Assembly (NCBI GenBank): GCA_013076295.1
Contig: RQOL01000673.1
Coordinates: forward strand, 1 to 64,000
Source of the DNA: Sanderia malayensis
Taxonomy: Eukaryota; Cnidaria; Scyphozoa; Semaeostomeae; Pelagiidae
Reading direction: 5' to 3'
Length of the DNA stretch: 64,000 nt
Below are positions 11,031-23,426 of this stretch, in pieces (positions within the stretch are counted from its first letter, which is position 1; every line of letters begins with the position of its first letter). The translations under genes were made by a program, and so were the position numbers. The notes beneath the pieces are model-generated. The model saw only the letters and a list, made by a program, of their open reading frames with translations. It ran no database searches and was not told the origin of the DNA.

Positions 11031-13054
11031 ATGCAAGAGAACTGCCAAAACCTATGAAGAATGAGGATGGAAATACACGAAATGATATCGATAGGGAAAA
11101 TCGGCAGAGATACAGGTAATTGGAAATAAAATGTAACAGTCTATTTACCTCAACGAACAGGACAATTTTGAAGAGATACGAGTATTTGTCTGCTGCAAAT
11201 CCTGTGGCACTCAGTATGCCAGCAGTTGCATCCAACAAATATCTCATAAAGTTTCTTTCCTAAATTTAATAATGAAATGGATGTTGTGCTGCTTCACAAT
11301 ACTCAAAACATCAAATAGAACAACATATCAATAAATCAATATAAAGACCAATTATGCACAACAAGTAAATACTCCTACCATGTCGTCACTACCAAGAAGC
11401 CAATAGAAATTAAAAAAACCCTCGAAAATAAATCGTTTTTTCCAATTTCAAAGATATCCATTCTTTTCGATGCTACCTTTCTCTTTACAATCCCAGCAAC
11501 ATATTTCTAAAAAAATGCAATTGGAAGATATATAAATTGAACATGCACGTCACTTGCAACATGCTATTCACTTTATTTCCTTTACAACATACCTTAATTT
11601 CTGCATCCCATTGTCGAAACATTTCTTTTAAACTTTTGTCCGATCTAAATTTTTGAATTCTAAGAATGATAACGTAGTTATAAATCCTTGAGTATCAAAT
11701 ATTGCTATCGAGGTATGTGGATGTCACACGTGACAGAAACTGTATAGATAAAATTGCAACATGATTTACCCTTGCATCTCACTAGACTTGATATTGCACA
11801 CACAGTTTATGAAAATGTGACTTGCAGTCAACACAGCCAATACAAGATAGGTCCATCTGGAAAAGTCGTTAATATTACCTGGGGAAACAACACAATTCAA
11901 CCCAGCTGAACATGTTTCTGTCTTTGAACAGGCACAATCAGTAGTGCTTTGAGCGCCTATTGGCATGACAACTGTGTTGTCAATGTTGGGCTCAGGAAGC
12001 TCTGGTGGTGATACTGCTCCAATGAATTGGATGCATGAATCCAAGACATGATCCATCTCATCAACTTTCATTGATGGATTTCTACAATTTGGACTCTGAT
12101 GAAATAAAATTTTGGGTTCAACATCAGGCCACCATGCTGGTTTCTTTAATTGCTTGATTTGCACCAATTTGCTTGATTCTTCATATCTAAAATTACAATA
12201 TAGATTGATTAATGAATGACAGAGGCATAGGAATTGGAGGGTGGGGGGGGGCTTTCTTGGCAAACTATGCAAAGGTGTTTTTTCCAAACCCAAAAGTGCC
12301 TCCTCTTAGTTCAAAAGTAATTGGCCACAGAGTGGTTATGTGCCCTCGTTTTCACCTGGCTGGCCACTTTTTATATGCTTCTTATTTCCCTAATATAGCA
12401 CAGTATGGGTCGTATAGCAAAATTAATGATGCTCATGCCCAAATACAACCAAAACATACCAATTCCAGTGATGATTTGTGAGATCAATTTTCGCTTTCTG
12501 CCAATTGAAAATGAATGAACATTCTGTGTGGTCAAAACTTCCACAATTTTGTCATCAATACCTATTTTGAATAAAAAAATAATTTACCATCCTGTGTACA
12601 CTATCCAAATCACTTCAGTAAGGGATTCCAAAATGTCTTGAAAGTTCAAATAAAGTGAAAGGCAATATCATAAATTCAAGTAAATGAAAAAAAAGTTCTG
12701 TTTCTACCAGATTCCTCAGCTATATTGTCTTTTTCTCTTTCATCGTTAAAGTCAACACCATCAGCTTTCATTCCCTCAAGTACAATGGAGGTAAACTTCT
12801 TTGCCACACTCTTACTTTTGCCAAAGGCTTCAAACTGTTTTGGACCTTAAATCAATGAAAATCAAATTTAGTTTACCAAAGACCCTATCTTCACATTACT
12901 AACATATAGTAATTTAGCAATATAAATTATAGAGCAAATTTAAAATTTGCAAACTACAATCCAATTTCACAAGAGTTTCTACTAACCTGAATACTTTACA
13001 CACAATAGTTACTTCAGATTGCACATCGTGATGAAAGGTCGAATTTGAAGCCAT
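11030..13054 (-). pseudogene. NRF-1/EWG-like DNA-binding protein gene, minus strand, copy 1 (exons deleted)
   Basis: This is the copy 1 version of the minus-strand gene better seen at 59150-61720. Exon parts are the start at 13054 (MASNSTFHHDVQSE), 12845-12708 (PKQFEAFGKSKSVAKKF), 12561-12460, 12186-11879 (KKPAWWPDVEPKI), then weaker exons at about 11700-11600 and 11510-11390. A 541-bp deletion at about 13004 fuses the middle of exon 1 to the end of the next exon and puts the splice in another phase, so this copy should not make the full protein. The resemblance to NRF-1 (LC-x-FG block followed by a K-P-x-WWP block) is my reading of distant similarity. The gene lies opposite to its neighbours and diverges from the Ulp1 gene. 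Confidence 0.5.
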
Positions 13055-14691
13055 TGTTGTTAACTCGAATATATATATAAAACTGTACACTACTGAACAC
13101 TGATAATGCTAACTGTATAATAAAATAATAATAATATATAACTTGTATATACACTGATTTTCTGATAAATACGCTAATCTCATCAAAAACACTCACAAAA
13201 ACACATGCAAAAATGCAATCACAAAATACCAAGCAAAACAAATAGATTACACGGTCGTCTTTGGATGCATTAATTCTAATCTGAATGACCCTGAATGCAA
13301 AACATTAGTACAACACAACGTGCGAGCCTGATATTTTTTGCACAGAAGGAAGTTGCAAATGATAACGTTTCCCGCCAAAAATTCACTGAAAATAAAATAC
13401 TTCATATTTTTATACTAGGCAAACATGCATGCAACTGTAACTAATTTCTCCAATTTAAACTGCACTTTAAAAATATCATATAAATTACTACTTCTTATGC
13501 CTTACTGTCTATCCTTCAACCTTTCCCTACCCCTTGTTGGGCGCTGTGCCACGTGTAGGTGGGGTAGAAGAAGCAAGTTTCAAATTTTTCCTGCCAAAAT
13601 TTTCGAAATAATTTTGCTCTGCACCCCCTAGCCCGTCAAACTGCGGCTCCACGGAACTTCCTAAACCATGTAACCTAAGGCCCCTTTTGTGCCAGCGCGT
13701 ATGCTCATGACGAGTATTTGTCAAAGAGAAATTGGTTGGTAGCTGGCTTATTTTATAAATGATTTATACCTCAGCAGTGAGTTCATAATTTGGACTGTGA
13801 CCAAGGCAACAATAATGACTAATTGACTGCCTTTGAAGTTAATCCGTGCGGTCGAGGAGGACGGGCCACTGCATCTTGGTTTTCTTTAACTGCTCTCTTG
13901 GGAGGAAACCACATCTTTCTTGGGGGGGGGGTTAAGCGCCGCCAATTTTATGTCATCCATCGCGCACGACACAATGGCAGGACAATGGCAATCCTCTACT
14001 TTTGTTGCTGTGCGAGGAGGTATCGAGTTGGGTTTGGGATATGTTGGCTGGGCTTTTGGTGGTCATCAAACATTGTCGAGAGTTCCTAGTGAAAAGAAGA
14101 AAGAAGTGGGCCATTGGCATTCATTTCATCGTGTGTGCGGTTTGTTTTGTGTGGGCTCTTTGGTGTTGTTTTCTCTTTTTTTCCTTCTTTTCTTCATCTT
14201 CCCTCGTAATCACATCGCTCCCTTGTTTGTTATGAAATGGCGCTCACAAATTGTTTTTTACCTAATTTTCTTCTGTTTGAGTTGTTGATTGCGGAGATTT
14301 GTTGAAGTATCTGGATGCTTACACTATATGGATCAGCAGGCCGGTTCCATGGGGGGTGTGGGGGAGTGTGACACCCCCAGGGGGGTTTTGATAGATTCTC
14401 TCCTTGTCGACGTTGACAACCTGACCCAGGAATGCCTTCAAGCCCAACCCAAGAAGAGGAATGTTAAGGTACCTGTCAAGCACTCAAGTCTCACGGTCAA
14501 ATATGACAAATACCGTCAATTCTCCATTTTGAAAGAAAATGACAGAATATTTCATATCTTATGGCACAATTTTGAGTTATTTTGTGCAACGAATTTCGGT
14601 TTTCCACAGCTGTGGAAAATTTAGGTGAAGCAGCAACAACAATGCGTTCATGTTGTAGATTTGTCATTGTTGTTGTCCTTAGTTTTTAATA
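13055..14691. other. Divergent spacer between minus-strand gene and Ulp1 gene, copy 1
   Basis: Translation starts of the two flanking genes point away from each other, so promoters for both should be here. Copy 1 contains about 215 bp (13363-13577) missing from copy 2. Open frames at 13823-14288 and 14289-14624 are conserved in copy 2 (for example VDNLTQECLQAQPKKRNVK near 14416) and may be upstream exons, but I cannot assign them. Runs of G occur near 13921 and 14351. Confidence 0.5.
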
Positions 14692-17600
14692 ATGCCGACT
14701 CCTCCTTCTCCTTCTGTAGTAGCTGAAGATAAAGACGATGCTGCAGTCGTAAAGTTAGTTTTTCAAAAGGGGAATAGAGAAGAAAGCAATTTAACGAAAG
14801 AAGAAAACAGAAGAATATTTTAAAGGGGAAATTGGCTGAGTCGAAAACAGAGAATGAATTTGATTATAATGCAGTAGCACTGTATTGGCGGCCTAACAAC
14901 TCGATCAAAAAGTCAGCAGCAGGGTACTGATCAGTCCCCTTTACGCTATTCACGTGTATCTGCTGAAGGGTTTACACCTAAAAAAACTCAAAAGCGAGGA
15001 ATTTCGGGATATCGAGGTTGTTTCTCCTTTAGTAGGTGATGAAAGTGTAAGTAATGAGATTGAGACTGACAGTTTGTATGAGGAGGCGAGGGAAACGAAT
15101 GAGGATAATTGCAATTTGCTAGAGACCACAGATTTTGACATGGGCAGAGTTTCCGCAAGTGTCAAAAGTAATGACTTAGTGGCAAACAGTGAAAGTGTAA
15201 GTTCTACTCAGTGTTTTTATCAATACCATCAATCATTTTTTTTGGAAACCAAAATCCAACTCTTTTGATTGCTAAGTATGCTATACCACCAAACAGTGCA
15301 AGAAGCGTTAGATAGTGTTAAAGCTAGAAAGGTTATTTGATTTCATTTGCATCGCAAAATTTATCAAATCATATTGATATTAATATTAATGTACATACAT
15401 CTAGTTAATGTACATAATTAGTTGAAAATCATAGTTGATAAATAATTATGGTTAAATTGTCGAAGATCAATGATATTGCAAAATATTTATTGGAGACTAT
15501 TTCCTTTTCAAACAATGTCTTTTGCTTCAATGTTCTGTTGCATACAGGAGTTGTGTAATTCTTTATGTGCACATAGCTCGATCTGGCTAGCTCAATGTGG
15601 CTAGCCACATAGCTCAATATGTCCAAACTCTAGTTTATGTATGTAGAAAATGTCTACATATCTATGGAATCTAGAAGCTGCGGACTGAAAATAAGAAATC
15701 TGATTTCAGGTATCTTTTAAACTTGATCCACTCTCAAATTACATTTTTGAATTGATGGAAAAGGATGGCATATCTCCTGCAAATGAGGATTACACTGCTT
15801 TTTGTCTGGTAGATTTTGCAGAGGAGCATGGAAAATTGAAGGTATACAACTGATGCCATACAGATTACTAATTTTATTCATATTACTAAGCAGATTCAAG
15901 AGCTTCTAGAAATGATCTCTATTTACCAGCTGTTCTGTAAGTTTAAAGAGGTTACTTTAATACATGCAAGGTGCATCACAATATTGTTTTATTGTGTTAT
16001 GTTACAAAAAATGCAAGGGAAATGATGCCATGAAACTCATACATACAGGTCCTGCCATTTTAATTTGTGACAATTAAAGAGAATCGGAAGCCTTTTTATA
16101 TTTGCTAATTGTGTTTATGCATAAACCAAGATACATGCAACTGAATGCTAAAGTTTTCAAAGCAATGAGTATAACATAGTATTTCTGATCTTACTACAGG
16201 AACGATCATTTTTCTTTGTTGTATGAAAGCCAGTAAAGTTTGAAGACAGTTGGTCCTGGGTGTATGCATGTACTTGCAAAAAAGGTCAAACACAGATGCT
16301 GGAAACACTTTCCCAATTCATACCCATGTCAATGTCAAATGGAATATGTGAAGTCCAATGCTGACAGCAGCTTAGAAAACAAAATAAGGCATGACAATCA
16401 GCAGACAGCTCTCGCCGAAGCTAATATCGGCGAAGAGTACTGTGTTCAAGCAGAAACATCATCTATTACAAGGGAAACGCTAATGGTAATAGAAGATGAT
16501 ATGAAGAGTAGCGGTCAGGTGATTAATCAGAACGCGTATCCCAAAAGAATGCTCTCATCAAGTGAAGGTAAGCCTATATTCTTCTGAAAATCGAAATGCT
16601 TATGAATTGTCTTTAACATAAGCACACAGTAAAGTTTTTGTTATGTACACAGTTGTCGATACGATTTGGAAAGGCTGCAATGTTGGCTACATTGAAGGCA
16701 AGATAGATGGGGTATGCATCAGCAATAACAGACTGTTAGAGCTACGAGGACAGGGCTTTATATCAGATAAGGTGAAGCATTTTTACAAATAGCGTTATAT
16801 GTTTGTAAATAGATGGGCCCGCCTGCCAAATGCCCTCTTTTTATATGTCCTATATTTTTTACAGATAATTGATGCATACCTTTTGCTTTTATCACAAAAA
16901 TACAGCAACACAAACGTGAGTAAAACAGAAAGGAAGATAGGCATTGCAATTCCATTAATCAGCATAATATGCATGGCATTGAATTGTTGTTTCCTGTTTG
17001 CTTTCCGATTAGCATAAAACTTTGGTTCTTGCTTGCTGCATTATGACGGAAATATGCCACAGACTATGTTACAAGCCAAAATTAACAAAGGTGAGAACTC
17101 ATTTTGCGTGCCAGCCATAGATAAGAATACATAGTGTACACAAGATTACCAGCCCGGGTAGTCTACAAAATACTTTGCTCAACCATAGATAAAAATGGAA
17201 GAATTTGATGTAATTTTGGGAGGCTACAACACAAGCAATTGTCATTGGAACTTAGTAGTAAATGAAATCAATATTGGAGGTTGAGTTTTCCAATTTGTCA
17301 CTATTAATAATATATGATCGCTTCTAAGTGTTAGATGTCTTTTTGATAGATGCTGAAGCCAAAAGAAAGACAAATTATGTTCTTAAATCCAATGGGAGAA
17401 CACAATTATGTTCTCAAATCCAAGGGGGAATCACAGACCTCAAAATTGACGAAAAACTAGAAGTGAGTACCTACAGCAGTAACATGCTGTGTAAAATCTG
17501 TACCTTTTGAAATCATACTATATGATGCCCAACTGCCGTCTTTTAAAACTCAATATGCAACTGTTTTTAGAGTTTTTTGGAGAATGCGAATCAAAGCACT

Positions 17601-18604
17601 TGGCGCAGATGATATTCCGTGGAATTATTCTCCTGCTGTTCATCCGAAACAATGTGACTGCTACAATTGTGGCATCTACATATTGAAGGTATACCAGTGT
17701 ATCTAATAAATTTTTGATCACAATTTTTGCTAGCAGCTTAAAATGGTCTATTGTATAACCTTTCTTCTACCAAAAAGATCTCATTTACATTCCAGTTTGC
17801 TGAAGCGTTATTACTCGATGGAAACGGTGGTAGCACACAATTTTCTGACAGCAGAGAGGATTTAGAAAAATATCGCAAAGAAATTGCGGAACAACTGATC
17901 GAATGTTCAGGTAAAAAATTTATTTATGCTGCTTTGCCTGGCATAAAGTTTCTTGCAGATTGCTGCAGGCAAACGAACAATATCTAGTTTATTTATCAGC
18001 AAATTTCTGCTTTTCAGATGACAAAGAAACGGGCTGGTGCAGCATTTGTGGTTGGAACAGAAGCGAGGATAGTGAAATCCTAAGTGTTTGTCACGAAGCT
18101 ATCACTTATCATATGCAAAAAATCCCATGTTGTTAACAAAATGCAACCAACTACATCTGCTATATATTATTTTACAGATGGCTTGTACTATATGCTAGCG
18201 ATGGATTCATACCAAATGCAAAGGGGAAACAATGCTTCAGGAAGGGGAAGTTTGAATGGTTGTCATGCACGGCAGCATTGATATATGCAACAAATGAAGC
18301 TCAACTGCCACCAATTAGTTCAGCACCTTCAGCAATGACCATGCAAAGAGCAGCATTCGTGCCGTCTAAAAAGCCAGAATCATACCTAGTGATGCAGCAT
18401 ATAAAGGTCACAAGCAAGACCCGTGCAAGAAGATGTGAAAGCTGCAAATCAGCATTTAAAGAAAAAGGCTGCATCAAGCAAAGATACATAATTGGCAATT
18501 ATGGTCCGAGGCCATTTTTCAAAAAGACAACAAAGACATGGAATGATGGCACAAGAAACTATTATTATTGCGTGAAGAACTGCCTAAAAACTGAAGGAAT
18601 GTGA
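14692..18604 (+). CDS. Ulp1/SENP-type SUMO protease gene of the large element, copy 1, multi-exon
   Basis: The product would be a C48-type cysteine protease like those carried by Zisupton-type elements. The likely start is ATG 14692 (MPTPPSPSVVAEDKDDAAVV). Protease exons are 16653-16771, 16865-16915 (IIDAYLLLLSQKYSN, the usual N-x-x-I-x-x-Y-L helix), 17013-17090, 17189-17279, 17335-17462 and 17571-17688. The catalytic His is in NCHWNLVV (17243-17245), the Asp in VFLIDAEA (17349-17351), and the Cys in YNCGIYILK (17668-17670) with the oxyanion Gln six residues before it. All splice ends are GT..AG and phases agree. A Cys-rich C-terminus follows: WCSICGW (about 18037) and RRCESCKSAF / YYYCVKNCL (18428-18585), possibly a PHD-like and a second zinc site. 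Stop at 18602. The N-terminal exons (14900-16600) are uncertain. Confidence 0.75.
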
Positions 18605-18839
18605 AGGAATGCCTAAAAACTATCAGAAATGACCTTATTGGTTCAGATATTCATGTTTCCCAAGCCAAAAATGACTTGTTGGCACCAGACATGGCAAAAT
18701 TTGAAAACAAGTCTTTGCACATTTCGAATTGAGGATTTTAAAAATTTAAAATTATTTCCATTAATTACATTTACGGTTGAGAAAGAATATAGATTTATAC
18801 ACTTTGTTACTTTGTGTTAAACACACCCCGTTAAAACAC
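18605..18839. other. Downstream flank of Ulp1 gene
   Basis: AT-rich, no gene seen. The right edge of the large unit is expected somewhere after 18604 but cannot be placed because copy 2 is cut by the window end. Confidence 0.4.
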
Positions 18840-19215
18840 ACCAGGCCCGTGAAATCAGAGGGGACAATTTTGCATGCGATCTATTCACTAGGCGTTTGTG
18901 CAACAAGTGTATTTTATATGGGGGACACTTTTGCATGACATGAAACTTGTCAGGCATTCTGGTAACCAGCCCCGTAAAACAAGAGGGAGCATGTTTGCAT
19001 GCAATTTATTCACTAGGCGATTGTGTAACAAGTGTATTATATATGGAGGGACACTTTTGCATGGCACGAAATTTGTCAGGAATTTTGGTAACCAGGCCCA
19101 TAAAACCAGAGGGGACATTTTTGCATGCGATGTAGTCACTAGGCGTTTGTGTAACAAATGTATTTTATATGGGGGACACTTTTCCGTTACACCAAATTTG
19201 TCACACATTTTGGTC
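18840..19215. repeat. 125-bp tandem repeat, three units
   Basis: Three imperfect units share CACTAGGCG(T/A)TTGTG at about 18887, 19011 and 19137, spaced 125 and 126 bp. Each also carries GGGACACTTTTGCATG and GTAACCAG. The 139-aa frame at 18898 simply translates the repeat. It lies just beyond the Ulp1 gene and could be subterminal DNA of the large element. Confidence 0.8.
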
Positions 19216-19317
19216 CCCCGGACTGTTTTGCCTGAGGTTACCGAAACGCCTATGACACCGGTCAATTCCAGGGTATCTCTTCTTCCATACTACTTAAAGT
19301 TCTTTGTTTGTTGTTGA

Positions 19318-19525
19318 GCCTGTCAAATTTCTTGCTTTAATGTTCCGACTTCTTTTTTCAAGTTTTGGTGATCGGTTTCAATCTTCGTGTTAGGTTTCAG
19401 TAGGTTGTTAACCATTTGTTTGTGATGTTCGAATTGTTGATTTATAAAATCCATTGGTTTTTCAAACTTTTCCAGGCGTTTTTCGATGTTCTTAGAGTTC
19501 TTAGAGTCATTTCTCACGAATTGAT
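19318..19525 (-). pseudogene. LINE ORF1-type coiled-coil fragment
   Basis: The minus strand encodes about 65 residues of charged heptads, with KRLEKFEKPMDFINQQFEHH and KKEVGTLKQEI, ended by a stop. This resembles the coiled coil of L1/Tx1-type ORF1 RNA-binding proteins, but the RRM-like part that should follow is absent. A generic coiled-coil exon is the alternative. Confidence 0.4.
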
Positions 19526-20681
19526 TGTCCTTTCCACTTTCTAAGATTTATATTTCAAGAAATTTCTGGTTGAAACCAAAACGAGTAGTTACTTGCAAGG
19601 AAATAGGAAGCACCTGATCAGATACAAGCATACTTCAAACATAATCATATAATTTGACATTAACAATTGATTATACTAAATGAAGAGCTTTGATGTATTA
19701 AATATATTCTACTAAAATCTCTGATCTCATAGTTTTAGGTAGGTGCAATTCATCTAGGTTGCCATTGGATTAGCCACACTCAAATTTTTATTTGGCCAAC
19801 CTCATCCTGGCATATTTTTTCCAGTGCAATCTTCGTTGACAGCGGAACACATTGATGTGGGCGTATATGATAAATAGCTGTATCTGGGCAAAAAAGTATT
19901 GGCAATTGTCCAATCCAAAGAATGACCCTACATGCGATAGATTTTTCCAGCAATGAGTGCAATAAAGCAATGCAGAAAAAATTAATATTTTATTTTGTGG
20001 ATAATTAAGTGCACTTTACCGAAAGCCAACTTGTATTTCTTTTCATCACAATGTGAGAGCTAGAAAATGTGGTTGCCATTTGTCTCTTTCAGAGCCAAAC
20101 CCAGGAGATGCTAACGGAATTCATTTGTAATGAACAAACTCCTGTGGAATTTCTTGGGATGTCATCTCTCGATATACTCCATTGTATGCTAGACAGTTGT
20201 TTTAAATCATCTTTGAATTTGACCTATGTAGAAACACACATGTTTTTAAGAATTCATTACGATCAGTTTTATATGCACTTTTTTATTGGCTACAGTGTGC
20301 TCCTATTATAGGCTATAATGAACAGGTATTTCCTTCAGCAACACAAGATCTTACCTGAATGCCGCTTTGCATAACTGAAAGTAGTTTGCTATCTTCAGTT
20401 TGCCATAACCGAATATGCAAGTCCTTTGATGATCTGTTGTGGTCAATCATTTCAGCATGGTTTTCCCAGAACTTGCATGTGGGCACGGTATCACCTCATC
20501 ACCATTGGACACTCATACTGATGGGGTAGGAGGTAGTTTTATCCGAATATAAGAATTAGAATTGTTAGACATTACAATTTCAATAAAGTTTTGGTGCAAT
20601 GCCATATTGAGCAACATGTCGTAGATTTTTAAATGTATGAGTACCTTGTCCGCAATGTCGCATTGCAACCAAATTTGCACT
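19526..20681. other. Region without supported gene
   Basis: Open frames of 60-80 aa occur at 19780-19970 (-) and 20069-20311 (+). None shows a recognisable domain. No repeat is obvious. Confidence 0.5.
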
Positions 20682-21108
20682 CTACTCTTCTTCTAATGCA
20701 TTCAATGAAATATGACTAGCTAGTTCTCTTCTTACCATGTCCTTCTGGCAATGATCGCATTGGACGAGTTCCATTGGGCAAAGTCCTCTGTGTTCCACAG
20801 CGTCCCGTCATAACACAGTCTCATCGCAACCAGTGTTTGGACAACCAATTGACACTAGGTCGCAATCACCCAAATGGTCTTTGACAATTTCTACTAGGAA
20901 AGAGGTCCCACATAGCTTGCACCATGCCGATAAGCTTTCGACTACGGTTCTCAGACTGTAGTTCGTTACTGGACTTGCTTCGAGGACAGTTCTGAACCCT
21001 GGACAATACTTCTGGGTCTGGCTGCTAATTTCGATTATCGACATGTGGCATGTTCGGCATATTGTATGTCCGCATTTTCCCACAACTCGGCCCATACAAA
21101 TATCAAGA
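20682..21108 (-). pseudogene. RING / TRAF-type zinc-finger protein exon with nonsense mutation
   Basis: The exon would encode part of a RING plus TRAF-type zinc-finger protein, an E3 ubiquitin-ligase architecture. It begins after a good acceptor (TTTTTGCAG, exon from 21108). The order is GKCGHTICRTCHMS (RING core), KYCPGFR where the last RING Cys is Phe, WCKLCG, HLGDCDLVSIGCPNTGCDE (TRAF zinc finger), then LCPMELVQCDHCQKDM and VRRELASH (second TRAF finger). An in-frame TGA at 20810-20808 interrupts the two fingers; a CGA to TGA change would explain it. A GTAAGA inside CDHCQKDMVRR could be a donor. The 5' exon with the first RING cysteines is not found. Confidence 0.7.
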
Positions 21109-22584
21109 CTGCAAAAATTATTTGAACTTTGTAATGATATCATAATAAAAACGAGTGTTCTTTTGCGAACTTAATATGTACTTAACAAACACATCAACAA
21201 GAGATTTTGCATCAATTGTGTCTTACTCACCACGCTGAACAGTTGAGGCCTGTGCATAACTACACAAAATTTTAATCAATGAGCTTCCATTCTTTCTTTT
21301 CTACCCTGCCACTGAAGTTGTTATTTGAAGGTCTAGATCATTCAAATGACTAAATGAGTGCAGCTTCTTGAATACTTTATTTTAAACTATAACCAATCAA
21401 ATGCTGTTTGCATTTTCATAAAAATTTTGGAGAAGCTAAGATCTGTTTTTTTTCTTCAAATTGGAACTGACTTCATTCTGAAAATGTTTTGGAACTCAGG
21501 TCCTGTTTGAATTTGTATAATGTCATGACATTTACTACCCCATGCTGCTTATGACAGGTTGATCATTTTACAGACTTTACTCTCTGAAGTATTTTGGCTC
21601 ACATTTAATGCATGCATTTCAAGGCCCTTTGAAGGGAAACAAATTCCTCATTGAAGGGTTTCTCATTTGTTAATGAAATTATTCGGAATTCCCAATATTC
21701 GAATAGTCAAAAATATGCCGTTCAAAAAATATTTAGGCTGCAGTGACGTTATGTACAAAGTTCTTAAGGGAAGAGATTTTGGGGAAAGGATTGAATGAAT
21801 AAGCTCATTATCTTTCAACTGGTCTCATTCAGGAACACACGTACATTTTTATTAAGTTTCAATTTTCAAAATTTTACCCACAACATTAAGTATTTTGTTT
21901 TTACAGGGTTTTCTTTTTGAGGTTTTCGCTTTGCTCAGTACTCTTTATGCAGCTCTACTAGCGAAAAATTTATGTTGATGCTGGCAGTTCAGATTAACAT
22001 TCAAAAAACGGAGAGAGTTTCAATTTGCCACCAACTGCTTGCAGCTCCAAATAACATCTATTCAAGTCTTACTTCCGGACAATGGCAAAGTAACACATAA
22101 CATAATTTTCAAATTCCCACGCCATCCTCGATTTGGTTAATCCTGAGGGCAAAGCCCATCCCACCAAAGAGATAAGTGGTATGGGTATCGTATCTGAGAA
22201 GCATTGAGATGAATTGATTGTAGGAGCAGAGATGAATGCAGTTGGAATTTATGTACCACTTCTTGACTTTTTGAAATCATTAAAGATCCTTCAGCATTGA
22301 ATTCATGGGAGTTCTCAAGTTGACCCTAACAGTTTTCAAACATCCCCTAACAGTTCTCAAACTAATTTATAGAATTGTATACAATGTACACTGAACTTTG
22401 TCACCTGGCTCCAAGGCCTAGTAGTAAAAGTTCCTTAATTTTTAACCACATTTTAGTTCTGCAAGTTCTAGAAAGTTCTAAAATTATATGTAATTTTTCC
22501 TTTCTTTTCCATTCCTTGCTATATTTATTTTTTGGATATTTTAGTTTTTCTGATAGCGTTCTTGCAACACTAAGCACTTTTAGG
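21109..22584. other. Region without supported gene
   Basis: AT-rich sequence with short frames only; the RING gene's upstream exon might be within it but no C-x-x-C exon was recognised. Confidence 0.5.
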
Positions 22585-23426
22585 TGTCTTGGTGGACAAT
22601 AAGTTCTGTTGGAATAAACAAGTTCATAAAGTATGTAAGACGTACGGTGCAAAGATACAACAATTAAAAAGACTACGATACTTGCCAACTTCACCCTTAG
22701 AAGAGATGTATTACAAAACAATTATTCCACAAGTCACATATTGCTTTTCTGTATGGGGAACCTGCTTCGTCCCTCTATTTTCAAAATTAGAGCGGTATCG
22801 CCTTAGAGCAGCTAGGATAATCCACAAACTGCCAGACACTGTAAAGGACTATGACGTTCTAACATATATGAACTGGCAGGACTTGGGATATATTTATGAA
22901 AGAAGAATTGGCGTTGAAATGTACAAGATAGTTTATGGTAACGAACAATCCAGAGTCAGTCATCTTTTTAATATCAAGAATACACGCAAAGGTAAGACAC
23001 TCGAAGTGAAACATATGAAATCTGAACTAGGAAGGAATTCATTTATGTATAGAGGACCTGTTACATGGAACACACTAGGCAAAGAGCTAAGACAATGTAG
23101 GACCATAGAGACATTCAAAAGTAACCTCAAGAAGGAAAAGAGCAAAATAAATAAAATCAGTTTTAATAAAGGGACGTGTTTTATTACTAATAAGGACTTA
23201 CCTACTTTTTACTATTTTTAACAATATTTAATTTTCAGATATAATTTATCGTTTTATTATTACTGGCATTTTAGCTTAGGATAATTTTTTTAGCAGTTAA
23301 GTTAGGTTAGGTAGGATACAAATTTTTAGCTATTTTCCGTTCTTTATTTAACATCAGCCTATGGTTGCCACTACTGACCTGCTATTACAACTAAAGCATG
23401 TATGTATGTATGTATGTATGTATGTA
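22585..23426 (+). mobile_element. 5'-truncated CR1/Jockey-like LINE with (ATGT)n tail
   Basis: The open frame 22589-23221 encodes the C-terminal thumb and tail of a non-LTR reverse transcriptase: VDNKFCWNKQVHKVCK, FSKLERYRLRAARIIHKL and YRGPVTWNTLG are typical of this part of CR1/Jockey-type proteins. No catalytic palm motifs are present, as expected for a 5'-truncated copy. A 3' UTR of about 175 bp ends in about seven ATGT repeats (23399-23426), the simple-repeat tail seen in several LINE clades. No target-site duplication is clear. Confidence 0.8.

Noticed and set aside
12212..12481. 89-aa plus-strand frame, also at 60370
   Set aside because: Overlaps the better supported minus-strand exons and begins in a G run whose length differs between copies.
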